This document shows positions 39,401 to 48,914 of a stretch of 64,000 nt of DNA, one piece after another. The stretch comes from Porphyridium purpureum. Lineage: Eukaryota > Rhodophyta > Bangiophyceae > Porphyridiales > Porphyridiaceae. Under the pieces are notes generated by a model, which saw nothing but the letters and a program-made list of their open reading frames with translations, was not told the origin of the DNA and made no database searches. The stretch is from positions 4,588,001 through 4,652,000 of the forward strand of contig VRMN01000001.1 in NCBI GenBank assembly GCA_008690995.1, given 5' to 3'. How positions within the stretch are numbered: position 1 is the stretch's first letter; every line of letters begins with the position of its first letter. Made by a program: the position numbers and the translations under genes.

Positions 39401-40760
39401 AATTGATCGGTTCAAGTGTCGACTTGTCGCAAAAGGTTTCACTCAGAAACCTGGTTTGGACTACGACGAAGTGTTCAGCCCTGTTGTGCGACACAACACT
39501 ATTCGAACGGTCCTGGCAGTAGCAGCTGCAAGAAAGTTGAAAATTCGACTTTTCGATGTGGTGACTGCGTTTCTCAATGGAGAACTTCATGAAGAAATTT
39601 TCATGGAACAGCCTCCTGGATTCGTACATGAAGGAGGAAAAGTCCTGAAACTGCGTAAAGCAATCTATGGATTGAAGCAGGCATCTCGAGCTTGGAATCA
39701 AGTTCTTGTGCAAGCACTTAAAGAAATCAATTTTTCCGAAAGTACGGCAGATCCTTGTCTGTTTTCTAAGGGTCCAAATGGTCCGTATATCATGATTTAC
39801 GTCGATGACTTGGTCTTCATAGGTGAAGACGAAGTTACTTCAAATGAAGTGCTTCTGCATTTGCAAGGCAAGTTTGAAGTCAGGGATCTTGGGCAAGTGG
39901 TCAAGCAAAAATTTGCCGGCTACACTCTTGATTATGATCAAAGGAATGGCATTATCAGACTTAATCAAAGCTTGTATGTCCAAACCATCCTGGAAAGGTT
40001 CGGAATGGAATCGGCGAATCCAAGGAAGCTTCCCATGGAAAAGGATACGAAGTGGTATACTGCTACTGCAGAACCATGCAAGATGCCTTACATGGAACTC
40101 GTGGGAGCACTAATGTATTTGTGCACTTGCACGCGTCCGGATATTTCCTTCGCCGTGGGAGTGCTTGCACGATCAATGGCAAATGCCAATGAATCCCATT
40201 GGAATGCGGCAAAGGGAGTGCTGCGATATCTTAAAGGAACCATAAATTATGGTCTCCAATTTAGCTCAAATGGCAACTCCGACCTAATTGGTTACGTTGA
40301 TTCAGACTATGCTAGTGATCTTCGAACGCGAAGGTCAACCACCGGATATGCTTTCACGATCAATGGATCAGTTGTCTCCTGGAAATCCAGGCTACAACCA
40401 ACTGTGGCGCTGTCCACAACCGAAGCAGAGTACATGGCTCTCTCGGATGCATGTAAAGAAGCCCAGTGGTTTCAATATCTCATGGAATTCCTAGGATTCA
40501 AGTCGAAATCGATTCCAATGTTTTGTGACAATGATGCTGCACTGAAACTGAGTGAGAACCCGATTGTGCACGAAAGGTCGAAGCACATTGACGTGAGAAA
40601 GCACTATGCTCGCGAATGTCAGCAACGGGGAATAGTCAAGGCTATTTACATTCGCACATCAGATCAGGCAGCAGATTTCCTAACCAAAGTGGTTCCTCGA
40701 GAAATGTTTTTGAAATGCAAAACCTTATTGGGTGTTGCTTGTCTTGAAAATTCGAGATAG
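36483..40760 (+). CDS. Copia gag-pol polyprotein, copy 3
   Basis: A 1425-residue single frame almost identical to copies 1 and 2, with the full set of domains in copia order. Confidence 0.95.
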   Translation: MSPDAMAFTFDASKLSALANGVEKFNGENYDIWARRTKLALRVVKLWPVVAGMVVRPSSSSRATTGMTAEEWDDADLAGQFFLSGVLENRYDRLVRDKSSADGWSAVANYAHDQLSAQKFAFRMALERIVQNKNEAMAEYLDRGIGLWDKLVSIGEQVPEDHVVRYLVIGLRKEFQGSKDYLLHSAPTVSAARLQLLQLEAGKALERTLADEPPPIAMAVSQRPQQQQRDRSAGVVKTALVKENLKCGYCHKVGHETKRCFKRKNDLRDKAAGASGAADPEAVKRGIGKPNARVNVVQVKTKVTKPPAPAAKAAIEPGWMSWEAYANSVAGRGVVPKGPSLDIRMISPPATPAPINKATTSIYAICVSVVPHKHKSHKWMFDSGSDRHITWDRSILMNERPSDESLVTVANGEHVEVSLMGDVMLKTIIQDKFNDLRLENVLLIESTPINLLSTKVAARKGCVFKHDDSSSVLHFGSDGPVLAVGDGDLMIKLSAARINAITASNKFELFHRRLGHPGLAGLKNTQNCVQGIPADLKVPDEYHCVICQKAKGTRTPFKKRKLNSISAVPGEVLHTDVCGPLTPSSFDDHRYFLVVVDECSSLSVVHLLERKSEAGEMLLRTLKYLETTLGAKAKRVRSDKGGEFASLYVQRHLEDSGITWENTSAYTPELNGMAERMNRTLLEKVRSLLFDSNLPLENWSNALLTANYLRNRISNNRGKTPIEIAFRQRPDLSNLRIYGSRAFVHIPKQLRGKLETRSAIGCLVGYGNVHSVYRILLSDGTVVESRNVTFDESVVGIDVHEHEIHDSEYFSNFDKIVEELFPKDFSKSFDEKSQIASKNFETDSTRQMDDRSQEYSISNEIGETFLEKVQNNSKDLGFQKAPNGNFGNTEDDESQDSGYVANQFVGIISTVSEPRSVEEALKGDFSEQWLEALNRELESLTGKCTWELVDRPQDRIPVRCKWVFKIKYNVNGQIDRFKCRLVAKGFTQKPGLDYDEVFSPVVRHNTIRTVLAVAAARKLKIRLFDVVTAFLNGELHEEIFMEQPPGFVHEGGKVLKLRKAIYGLKQASRAWNQVLVQALKEINFSESTADPCLFSKGPNGPYIMIYVDDLVFIGEDEVTSNEVLLHLQGKFEVRDLGQVVKQKFAGYTLDYDQRNGIIRLNQSLYVQTILERFGMESANPRKLPMEKDTKWYTATAEPCKMPYMELVGALMYLCTCTRPDISFAVGVLARSMANANESHWNAAKGVLRYLKGTINYGLQFSSNGNSDLIGYVDSDYASDLRTRRSTTGYAFTINGSVVSWKSRLQPTVALSTTEAEYMALSDACKEAQWFQYLMEFLGFKSKSIPMFCDNDAALKLSENPIVHERSKHIDVRKHYARECQQRGIVKAIYIRTSDQAADFLTKVVPREMFLKCKTLLGVACLENSR

Positions 40761-40799
40761 AGGTGGAAGGCATGACGAAAAGTTGTCGCTGCGTGGGAG

Positions 40800-41124
40800 T
40801 GTTATGAATCCAGGGTTTCGGTAGATTCCCTCCCCAGGTAAAGTAGTAATACCATGGGGAATGTTTCAGCTCCAACTTTCTGTATTTCTCCAACTTTCTG
40901 TATTTCTCCAACTTATAGTAAATAAGGGTTTTTGCCCTGGAGGTACAGTTGGCAATCTCACTAGTGAAAGCACTACGATTGCCTATATGAAGAGCTTAGC
41001 GATGGCCGAGGCTCGGAGTCCCCGGATGACGAAGGTAAGGTTAGTTGCAAGGGCGACGAAGGGGACACGCAACTGCGTTAGTGACGAGTCACAAAGACTC
41101 CCCGATACATCAGACCTTTTAATA
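40800..41124 (+). repeat. 3' LTR, copia copy 3
   Basis: 325 bp, matching its 5' LTR including the private variant, followed by the target duplication CAAAG. Confidence 0.95.
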
Positions 41125-41429
41125 CAAAGTGTTTGTGCAAAACGAGAACAAATGGCGGCAGATAGAAATGCAAAGGGTCATGGTAAAGTTGTGATGCTTT
41201 CTTGGAAAGAGAGAATTGGAACCGATCGCCGATTTCCTTGAATATATTTGCTTCAAATGTACGCACAATCGAATAAGCACTTCGATTCAGACACGTCCGA
41301 ACTGGTCAGCACAGGCTGGTCTAATTTTGTTTCGGCCAGTCTCGAGGCATTTTTTTGACCCCCTGCAGAGTCTTGTATTGCCGTGCAGGCTAGTATACAT
41401 TGCAAGCTAGCATCCCCCACGAAGTCTCC

Positions 41430-41890
41430 ACAAAATTATGATCCGACGATCACAGGTTCGTTCAATGGTCCCAAATCATCAAAACACGCAAAACTCTCAA
41501 ACGGGCGATTTGGTTGCCCCGGTTCGTTGCTGAGTTGAATACTCATTTTCGAGCTCATCACTTGCAAGCAACGGTCCAACACGCCGTTACCACGAATTAT
41601 GGAAATACATTGCCAGTTGCAAACATCCCGGCAGTGAAAGTATGGGAAAGCTTCGCTTTCGCAGAAGTGGCGCTTTGAACTGAGCACCGGGCACCCATGA
41701 ATGGCATAACCAAACGTTCAGGACGTCTTCTCTACGGTTAAACCACGTCATGTGAACAATATCTGGCCTAATCAGGTTGAATTGCGTTTCGTCAGTGAGA
41801 AAAAGTGTCGTCGAACTCGTGTCTTCCAGCATTGGCGTCGGAAGCAAGCAAGCATCGTCAGCTAGGACTGTCATGTTAGTGGCGGACAAG
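41430..41890 (-). pseudogene. Decayed mariner-like transposase fragment (tentative)
   Basis: A minus-strand frame has LFLTDETQFNLI, then a WFNRREDVLNVWLCHSW segment, like the SDExxFxL...NVWxxI block around the first catalytic Asp of mariner/IS630-type transposases. Further on, after at least one stop and a frame change, the weak word YSTQQRTGAT recalls the FQQDGATPH block of the second catalytic Asp. It is shorter and more eroded than the Tc1 remnant nearby and clearly different from it in sequence. The family call is uncertain. Confidence 0.38.
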
Positions 41891-42789
41891 CTGAAAGCTT
41901 GCCGTAATCGTGCGTCAGGATCATTGCCGGCCTGATTGTCGTAAAATTTTGGACTGCTTTACGACGCAGTGTCGCAGTATATATTGGGCACGACAACCAG
42001 AATGGGAACTCCGAAGGTTGGGAAAATTGTTAAATCTTCATTTTGACTACGTCTGTCACGCTTTTAGCATTCAAACTTCGTACATTTGCCCGTGAGTTCT
42101 TGCAGTAACACATGATACCAAACGACGCTCTCGTAGCGCGTAAGATTCGTTGCAATGGCTCTCACGCTGATACTTGAGTCTCAAAGGGCATGCTTTTATG
42201 CTCTTCTCATTCAAAAAGTTACTATCGTGTGCCATGGCGTCAAGGTAGAGCATTTCTCAACCTACGATGGACAATTACTTCTTCGCTTGCACTGAATCGT
42301 CGACGGCTGAGATAGTTTGCTTCATGCGATGATGTTTCTTTGTTCTGGAAAACAAATCATATTTGTGACATTTGAAAATGAACCGTGTTCTTAGACTTTC
42401 CCAGTAGAAAGATCCAGACCACAAACTAAGCGTAGCGTTTGCGCGAGCACATTCATAGTTGGCCTGCTTTACACTGCGTGGCAATCTATTAAATCAAACT
42501 TTACTTTTACTTTTTTAACAAGAAAGATAGATTTAGTGCGTACCCATTTAAGATCGACCTTTCGGCGCGGAAAGGAAGTGAGATACGATAGACAAACAGA
42601 GACAGTTCAGAGACAATTTAAAGACCTTTTCAGAAAAGTGAAATATAAAACCAAGCTCTAAAAGCGGCACTTCTTTCCTGGTGCCAATGCCACTTCAATG
42701 ATCCTCTTTACCATGCTGATATGCTGGTCTCTGATATAGCAATCCTTCATTGTCGCTCGCACATCCTCATGCAGTTCTTTCACATAAGA

Positions 42790-43690
42790 ATACTACTTGC
42801 ATTCAAAGTAAACATGAATTGACAAATGACTCCATACATTCTCAGGTGAAGTCAGGCTCTGCAGAAGGCGCCGCCAAATCCAGAACCTCCACGTCACTGC
42901 GTTCCTTCCAGTCCAATGTGATCTGGGCCCTGTGAGAAGCAGCTCTGTCCCGCATGATAGTGAAGTATCCGAGCTTTTCTTCAGCCTGCACAATGACTCG
43001 AGACCTGTCCGACCTTTCCACGTATTTTGCGGCAGCCTGACCGCCCGGATCGGAGTCTTTTGCGAACAAAAGAGTGAGCTTTCCGTCGCCCTGTATTGCT
43101 TTCCGGACCATCAAGCCCTGTCCACCACACACGCGACTCAAACATCCGGATGGCTCATCCTCTAGACCTGCCCAGTAGAACTTGGAGCCATCATTACTGT
43201 CCAAGCTTCACTTCTTTTCGTCTGTAAACACGACATCTCGCCATTCCTGGCATTTCCAGTGGTGATCCAGCAAAAACTTTACACGTGCCTGCCGATGGCG
43301 ATCCTGCAAATGTGGCTCTTTTTTCCACTTCTTCCACGTGTGCTCATTGTTGATGACACGGCGAACTGGTTGCACTGAAACTGGACTGGCACGTGCTAAC
43401 AAGATGCCTGCCTGTATCTGCCTTGCAGTAGCAAACGGTCTTTGTTTTTACGGCATTCGCTATCTTTTGGTGCAGGTATGTAGTCATTTTTACAGCATTC
43501 TGATCAGGTCCTCGTTTGCCGTACTGTTCCGGCCACTTTAAATGGTTCCATATTACCTTTACTGAGCCAGATCCTCCCAGTCGGTCCGCGATCACCCGCA
43601 GTCAGTGACCCTCAGCAACCAAAGCAGCAATCACGCCCTGATCTCACTCATTGACGCTTGGCGCTATGCCCATGATTTTCCCCCATTGCG
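42790..43690 (-). pseudogene. Tc1-type DNA transposon, transposase remnant
   Basis: Read on the minus strand from about 43690, pieces in three frames line up in order with Tc1 transposase. First is a helix-turn-helix region (GVIAALVAEGH then LRVIADRLGGSGSV, with two in-frame stops), then RDHHWKCQEW-like text leading to DVVFTDEKK (first catalytic Asp) near 43210. SNDGSKFYWAG and GGQGLMVRKAI follow, then MRDRAASHRA (second Asp, normally QDxAxxH) and a final PENVWSHL block (catalytic Glu), about 34-36 residues later, fitting DD34E. At least three frame changes and two stops make it non-functional. Terminal inverted repeats were not found by eye. Confidence 0.78.
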
Positions 43691-44595
43691 AGCTGCAATC
43701 CACGCACTGTTATTTTTGGATTGCGTGTTTGATTGGAGCCTTTTTAATCGTTTGGAGTTTTGTCACGGTCACCGTAAGGTTGACCGACCTTGTACCCTTT
43801 CATGTGAAAATGATCCCTTGCATCAAAAAGTTAAAAAGAGATCGCTTGTGAATGATTGGCTCTTACACTCTGTTTGTAAAGAAAAGTGAGCATCGACGCG
43901 AGTCATTCTGGAAGAGGCGCACAGTCATTTCGATAGTGTTGAGGAACTGACCGAGAACGGGGTGTAGCCGATTTTTGGGCAGAGATGCCCTGACTCCCGA
44001 GAGAGTGGGCAGAAGGTTTTGCGTAGCTCAAGGTTGGATGAAAACGATCCATATTTGTAGGCAAAGCGAATGACGCAGAAGAGTTTTAGTAGGTGAGAAC
44101 GATCTTTGGTCAGAGTAAAGTACCATTGAAGGAGAAAAGTCGTCTGCACCCAGAGGTGCGTCCACAGGATACCTGCATGTTGTCATGGAGCCGATCGGAA
44201 ACGCACGTTTTCTGTTCTGGTCACACTTTCCCGACCACAGTGAAACAGTTCACGTCTACCGGTTTACAGGCCGCCCTTGTCACTTAGACCGGTTTAATGG
44301 TTCCGGGTATTCGTCGTGAAGGCCTGGTAGTCTGGATCTCAGCTCTGCCTCGTTTGCGTTGGTGATCGGCAGCGAGACGGACGTCGATGGCAAGAAACTA
44401 TCCAATCATTCCCATTCCGGCACGGCAGACTTGCGTAAGCCCAGCTGAATTTCTCAGTGCACCAGGAGTGCACACTGCTGGCGAAGCTGAAAGCCTTCTT
44501 CGTCGTCTTTTGGTTAGTGCGATGACAATGCGCAGCGTGGCCTTACGCGTGGACTTGGTGGGACTGACATCTTTTGAAACCTTATTTCTTGAAAC

Positions 44596-47500
44596 ATGGC
44601 GGCTTTGCGCTCCGCGAATAATTCAGTAGCCGGGGCGTCACAAGGTGCGCGTCCATCTGATAGTACAGAGCAGCAAGAGCTGAATGCGCTGACTGTGCGG
44701 GTCTTGGACGATGGCAATGCCTGGGACTTTGTTCGACTTGGTAGAGAGTTTTGTCTGGATTCGCTTTCGTGGAACGTGCCGGCAGGATTGTCCACCATTT
44801 CTTCGGCCGCAAAGTCCCCTTCAGGCTCTCATTCAACAGCTCCGAGTTCGTCGTCGACTCTGTCCGGGGCAAGTGGCGCCCAAGTGACCGCTCAAGGAAC
44901 AATGCAGTCTACTCCTGTTGTTCAGGCTCTGGAGAAGCGAGAAGTCACACGCAGTGTTACAGTGCGTGTATTGATGACTGGTAGGCGTGAGGAACCATCT
45001 AATTTTGATAGCCTAACGGCCACTGCTCTTTCTGTCCACTGGTATATGCGCCCGTACATGAGCATTTTCGTGACTTCTTATTCTGAAGTAGAGCCTTATG
45101 AAGAGCCGAGTGTGCGGGCAAGGTTGAAGACTTTTGTGGACACTTGCGTCGACCGTAAGGTTGAATACATACTGCTATTTTTGTACCGTGGCGCGAATGC
45201 TGCCAGCAGGCGTGCTTCACAGCCGGGCGCACAGCGCCGCTTCTTTGCATCGAGCGGCTCGTCTGATGCAGACGCCGACATCAAAGTCGCGCGGAAGGTA
45301 TTCGAGAAGCTTCGTATGATCGCGAATGTTCCACGTACCAAGGAGCGATCACTTTTTGTGCAAACGCCCATGACACAGGAAGATCAGGTTGAATTCAAGG
45401 GTCGAATGCGTGAGAACCTGTCTGTCGCGCTTGACAGCAGAATTCATGCATATCAAGATGAGATCGAAAGAGTGTATTCGACTTGTCTCTTGCCCGGATG
45501 GTCCTACTTCTCTTTCTTTGTGTTGAAGGAGAGTCTGGCATTCGTTTATCAACAAGCAGGGCGCTATGACCTTGCGTTGAACATATACGCGGAGCTGTTG
45601 GAGCTCATGTCATTACGCGGAGAACCAGGATTCAAAGAGGCGGACTGCTTGGAGCCCGGAGACGATGGTGCTCTTGGACTTGTCAATCCAGAGGCTAAGG
45701 ACTATCGACAAAGAGTGTATGAGTCATCTATTAGCAGGCTGGATTTTCACGTTTACGTGTTCGCTAGGCAGGCCACCTTGTACTTGCTGAAACGAGAATT
45801 CACTGAGCTCGCACATCGAGGATTGACCTTCATTGGCAACGCCACAAATTTGTTCCCCGAGAAAGGGACTGACGAGTTGGATATTTACATGAACGAAGTT
45901 TTCCGGGATGCTTGGGTTTTTTCAGCCTCAAAGGTGTTAGCCAGCGTGGTTGAGTCGGAAGTCCGCGGAGCAGAAGTGAAGAATGGTCAGCTTGTTGATG
46001 AGAGTGATCGACGGACAGCCAGACAAGTTGCCGGTTGCTATGTCACAGGACTCAAGTCATTCTCTCAGCTCAGCAGTCTCGGTGTGCACGATGGTGCATA
46101 TGTGAAGGGAGGCGCGATTGAGCGCCGAAACATTCCTTCGTGGAGTCGGCTAGCAGCCAATCTGGCGGCGGGAGATACCTCTGGAGAGGTGCGGTTCTCT
46201 TCCCTTTTCACGAACGCAGACTTGCAAAGAGCGCTCGTCTCCTTGCGTGTTTCTGAGCAAATGTACACGGAACTGGCCTTCACTGCTGCAAGTCTGTATG
46301 AGTTGAGTGGGCGAGCCCGAGGGGCTGCAGCCCTCGGTGGTGATGCAGGCCTGCTGCGCATGCGATACGGATCCCTTCGAGAAGCGGAGGGCTTGCTCAG
46401 TCTCCAGTGCGCGAGATTTATTTCGGATCAAGGCTGGGACGAGCCCCACTCACGAAGCCGTACGGCCCTCGCTTTCATTGAAAAATCTCTGGGAAAAGTC
46501 CAAGAATACCTGCTTTCATGCCTCGCGATTTTGATAATGCAAAGGTGTGGTGGACGTAAATCATATCTGCAACCTCGTGAATCAGAAGAGACGAGAAGAA
46601 AGGTTGAGAATGCAGTGCTTTGGTTCAGAGAAGCGAGAGATGCCGCTTCATATCTTCCCAAAGTTATGAAATACAGGCTAGAAAAGCTTCTGGATGCAGG
46701 AATGTACCCGAACGTGGCTCCTTGGAGTGCTGGAAATCCGGGTAGGGCCACCGTGTCCGTCTATTCTGAAATTCCTGCACTGCTTACTTTGGACAGCCTT
46801 GCGGTGGAGTTGCGTCGCAAACGTGGACCCGATGACGTCCCTAGAAAAGAGGAGCTTGATGCGAATGATGATGCAATGTTTTTGTCGTCCTTGTCATCGG
46901 ATCTTTGTGTTTTGCGGAATGAAGGACCGATTGAAGTTTCGCCCGGATTGAATTCTTTTGAGGTGTCTGCGGACAGCATACCCAGCAGCGGACGCTTTGA
47001 GGTTGCATTGATTGTTTTCTTCCTTGGAAAGCTAAAGCTGGTGCTTGTCGCGGACTCTCCGGAAGATTTGATGAAAGATCGACGTCCGAAGAGCTCGTTG
47101 CTTTTGGATTTTAACAAATCAGACACCGCGGCTGGCTTGGTTCAAGATGTTCCCTTCCCTGCTAAACAGGACATGCGTGGGCACATTGAACAGGGGCTTG
47201 TGAATCGGTTTCCGCGCTTCCATTCAGTGGATCGAGATGTTCTGAGAATGTCTATTGATCAACCATCTTTGTACCTTGGAACACGAGCATTGCAGTACTT
47301 GGATTTTGAGATCAAAACGCAAGACTTTGGAGTCGAGCCGAATGCGGAATTGGAGATTCGACTCGAGGTCTCAGAAGTCGAAAAGCAGAATGTTTTCGTC
47401 GCTTTTGCTGTCAATAGCGATGGACGTCATGGTATCATGACACTGCAAGATCACAGTGTTGGCTCTAGCTCGATGGATGACTTTCTTTTTGTTCTCAATA

Positions 47501-48687
47501 AGTCTGGTGATCCTGATGCAGAGGTGAATGTTGGAAGGATTATTTTTCTACGCGGACAGCAATCCTCGAAAACAGTGAGACTTCGGATCGCGGTGAAAGT
47601 GACGGTCTTGGATTTTGTATGGGGTAGAGATGATTTTAGCATCGGCGATCGGCACTGCATTCTTACCGTCAGAAGCAGTGGCATATGTTCTGGAGAAGAA
47701 CGCTGCAACTTTAGAAATGAGCGTGAGCTTGAGCTCACCTTGCAGAGCTTATTTCATATTTCCGCTTGGCTTTCATGGGACCGTCTTGCAACAATACCTA
47801 GTTCCGTCGGCTCTAGAGACCACAGCCATTTCATGGGCATTTTTAATCTTCAGATCCGGGGTGATGTTCAGTCGAGAATGTGCAACGGAAGTAGTTTCTT
47901 GGACGCCGTAGTTGTCAGGCGAGCATCTTTGAAACTTCCGCCTTCTTACATGGCAGTTGAGACAAATTTCGATTCCGACATTGTTTTCCCGCTAAGCGTG
48001 AAAACCCTGCTCGGCGGTGCTTCAATTTGTTTTCGGTGGCAGCTGAAGGACCATTCGGCCCTAGTCCAGCAAAATGATCATTCACTAGAAGGTAGCCGTG
48101 AGGATGTGGAGTCAACCGTCGTGGCCGCAAAAGAGGGCCGATTGAAGGCGGCGAGTGCGGAAGCAGTCATCCTCTGCTTGGAGACACTAGAAACAGAATC
48201 GAGTGCATCAATCACCATGCAATACGTCTTTCCATTTCAAGCCTCACACGTGTCACGCACTGCGTACGTCGAAATTGGTCTGGAAGACTGCGCGGTCACG
48301 GTTGGTCAACCTCTATTGTTTCGTTTTCGCCTTTCTGCGGAATGGAAACTCAAATCAGGGTCAGAGATATGGTACCATGTAGAGGGGGTAGACTCGATAT
48401 GGGCGAAAAGCGGCAAGACACGGGGAGAGGTTGGTTTTGTACCTGGTGAAGATGATCAAGATCACGGCAACACTTCGGAGTGGATCGAAATTGAGCTTGT
48501 CGCCCTTTGCGTGGGCAACCATCGAGTGCCCGATATCACCTTTGAAATTCGAGAACGGCAGCTCCGTCATGATGTCAAAGATAGTCCTCTATCAGTCCTG
48601 AAACGCGGCCCAGAATTTGTTCGAGTCCTTCCAGAAGTGCGTTTTACCGTTGGTTGCCCTCGCGTAGATCAGCAATCGCGCTTGTGA
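44596..48687 (+). CDS. TRAPPC10: TRAPPC10 / Trs130 subunit of TRAPP II
   Basis: A 1363-residue subunit of the TRAPP II tether and Rab/Ypt exchange complex in late Golgi traffic (human TRAPPC10 has 1259). The N-terminal third has the family order: YMRPYMSIFVTSYSEVEPYE, a short VEYILLFLYRG strand, DQVEFKGRMRENLSVALDSRIHAYQDEI, and SYFSFFVLKESLAFVYQQAGRYDLALNIYAELLELM, the helical-repeat signature of Trs130-type proteins. The middle is alpha-solenoid (about 330-720) and the C-terminal half is beta-rich, like the immunoglobulin-like ASPIC region. It is a single frame of 4.1 kb without introns, starting at ATG. It borders the repeat region, and its upstream DNA contains transposon remains. Confidence 0.82.
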   Translation: MAALRSANNSVAGASQGARPSDSTEQQELNALTVRVLDDGNAWDFVRLGREFCLDSLSWNVPAGLSTISSAAKSPSGSHSTAPSSSSTLSGASGAQVTAQGTMQSTPVVQALEKREVTRSVTVRVLMTGRREEPSNFDSLTATALSVHWYMRPYMSIFVTSYSEVEPYEEPSVRARLKTFVDTCVDRKVEYILLFLYRGANAASRRASQPGAQRRFFASSGSSDADADIKVARKVFEKLRMIANVPRTKERSLFVQTPMTQEDQVEFKGRMRENLSVALDSRIHAYQDEIERVYSTCLLPGWSYFSFFVLKESLAFVYQQAGRYDLALNIYAELLELMSLRGEPGFKEADCLEPGDDGALGLVNPEAKDYRQRVYESSISRLDFHVYVFARQATLYLLKREFTELAHRGLTFIGNATNLFPEKGTDELDIYMNEVFRDAWVFSASKVLASVVESEVRGAEVKNGQLVDESDRRTARQVAGCYVTGLKSFSQLSSLGVHDGAYVKGGAIERRNIPSWSRLAANLAAGDTSGEVRFSSLFTNADLQRALVSLRVSEQMYTELAFTAASLYELSGRARGAAALGGDAGLLRMRYGSLREAEGLLSLQCARFISDQGWDEPHSRSRTALAFIEKSLGKVQEYLLSCLAILIMQRCGGRKSYLQPRESEETRRKVENAVLWFREARDAASYLPKVMKYRLEKLLDAGMYPNVAPWSAGNPGRATVSVYSEIPALLTLDSLAVELRRKRGPDDVPRKEELDANDDAMFLSSLSSDLCVLRNEGPIEVSPGLNSFEVSADSIPSSGRFEVALIVFFLGKLKLVLVADSPEDLMKDRRPKSSLLLDFNKSDTAAGLVQDVPFPAKQDMRGHIEQGLVNRFPRFHSVDRDVLRMSIDQPSLYLGTRALQYLDFEIKTQDFGVEPNAELEIRLEVSEVEKQNVFVAFAVNSDGRHGIMTLQDHSVGSSSMDDFLFVLNKSGDPDAEVNVGRIIFLRGQQSSKTVRLRIAVKVTVLDFVWGRDDFSIGDRHCILTVRSSGICSGEERCNFRNERELELTLQSLFHISAWLSWDRLATIPSSVGSRDHSHFMGIFNLQIRGDVQSRMCNGSSFLDAVVVRRASLKLPPSYMAVETNFDSDIVFPLSVKTLLGGASICFRWQLKDHSALVQQNDHSLEGSREDVESTVVAAKEGRLKAASAEAVILCLETLETESSASITMQYVFPFQASHVSRTAYVEIGLEDCAVTVGQPLLFRFRLSAEWKLKSGSEIWYHVEGVDSIWAKSGKTRGEVGFVPGEDDQDHGNTSEWIEIELVALCVGNHRVPDITFEIRERQLRHDVKDSPLSVLKRGPEFVRVLPEVRFTVGCPRVDQQSRL

Positions 48688-48914
48688 TTGGGTCACTGCA
48701 GATAGTTTAAAGCAGTGTGAGAGAGGTTTTCTGAGCACGCCATCTGTGGGACTTACTGCGCTTATTTTCTTCCGCTCAAGGCACATCGCGACTTAATCAC
48801 ATCACGGGCAAGAGCGCACGTCATGATAGCTGTAGTGCAGTAAAGCCAAAAGTATGCGCCCAGGCTATGGTGTGCAGCTGAATGCCCAAACTTTGACGTC
48901 TCGATGTGCCGCAT

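Larger units (their letters stand above)
36154..41124 (+). mobile_element. Ty1/copia LTR retrotransposon, copy 3, looks whole
   Basis: 4971 bp, same orientation as copies 1 and 2, flanked by its own target duplication CAAAG (36149-36153 and 41125-41129). Both of its LTRs share a one-base variant absent from the other four LTRs, as expected when both ends are copied from one template. It appears whole and recent. Confidence 0.96.
41130..44595. other. Repeat-remnant region right of the copia cluster
   Basis: About 3.5 kb without an intact gene. It holds two stretches of decayed Tc1/mariner-type transposase on the minus strand (about 41430-41890 and 42790-43690, listed separately). The rest is AT-rich with short frames only. 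Just upstream of TRAPPC10 the nonamer ACCGGTTTA occurs twice (about 44257 and 44288). No copy of the ACTGTAC motif was seen before TRAPPC10. Confidence 0.55.

Noticed and set aside
24942-41129. Tandem segmental duplication as the origin of the three copia copies
   Set aside because: Each copy has a different 5-bp target duplication and unrelated flanks, which fits independent insertions.
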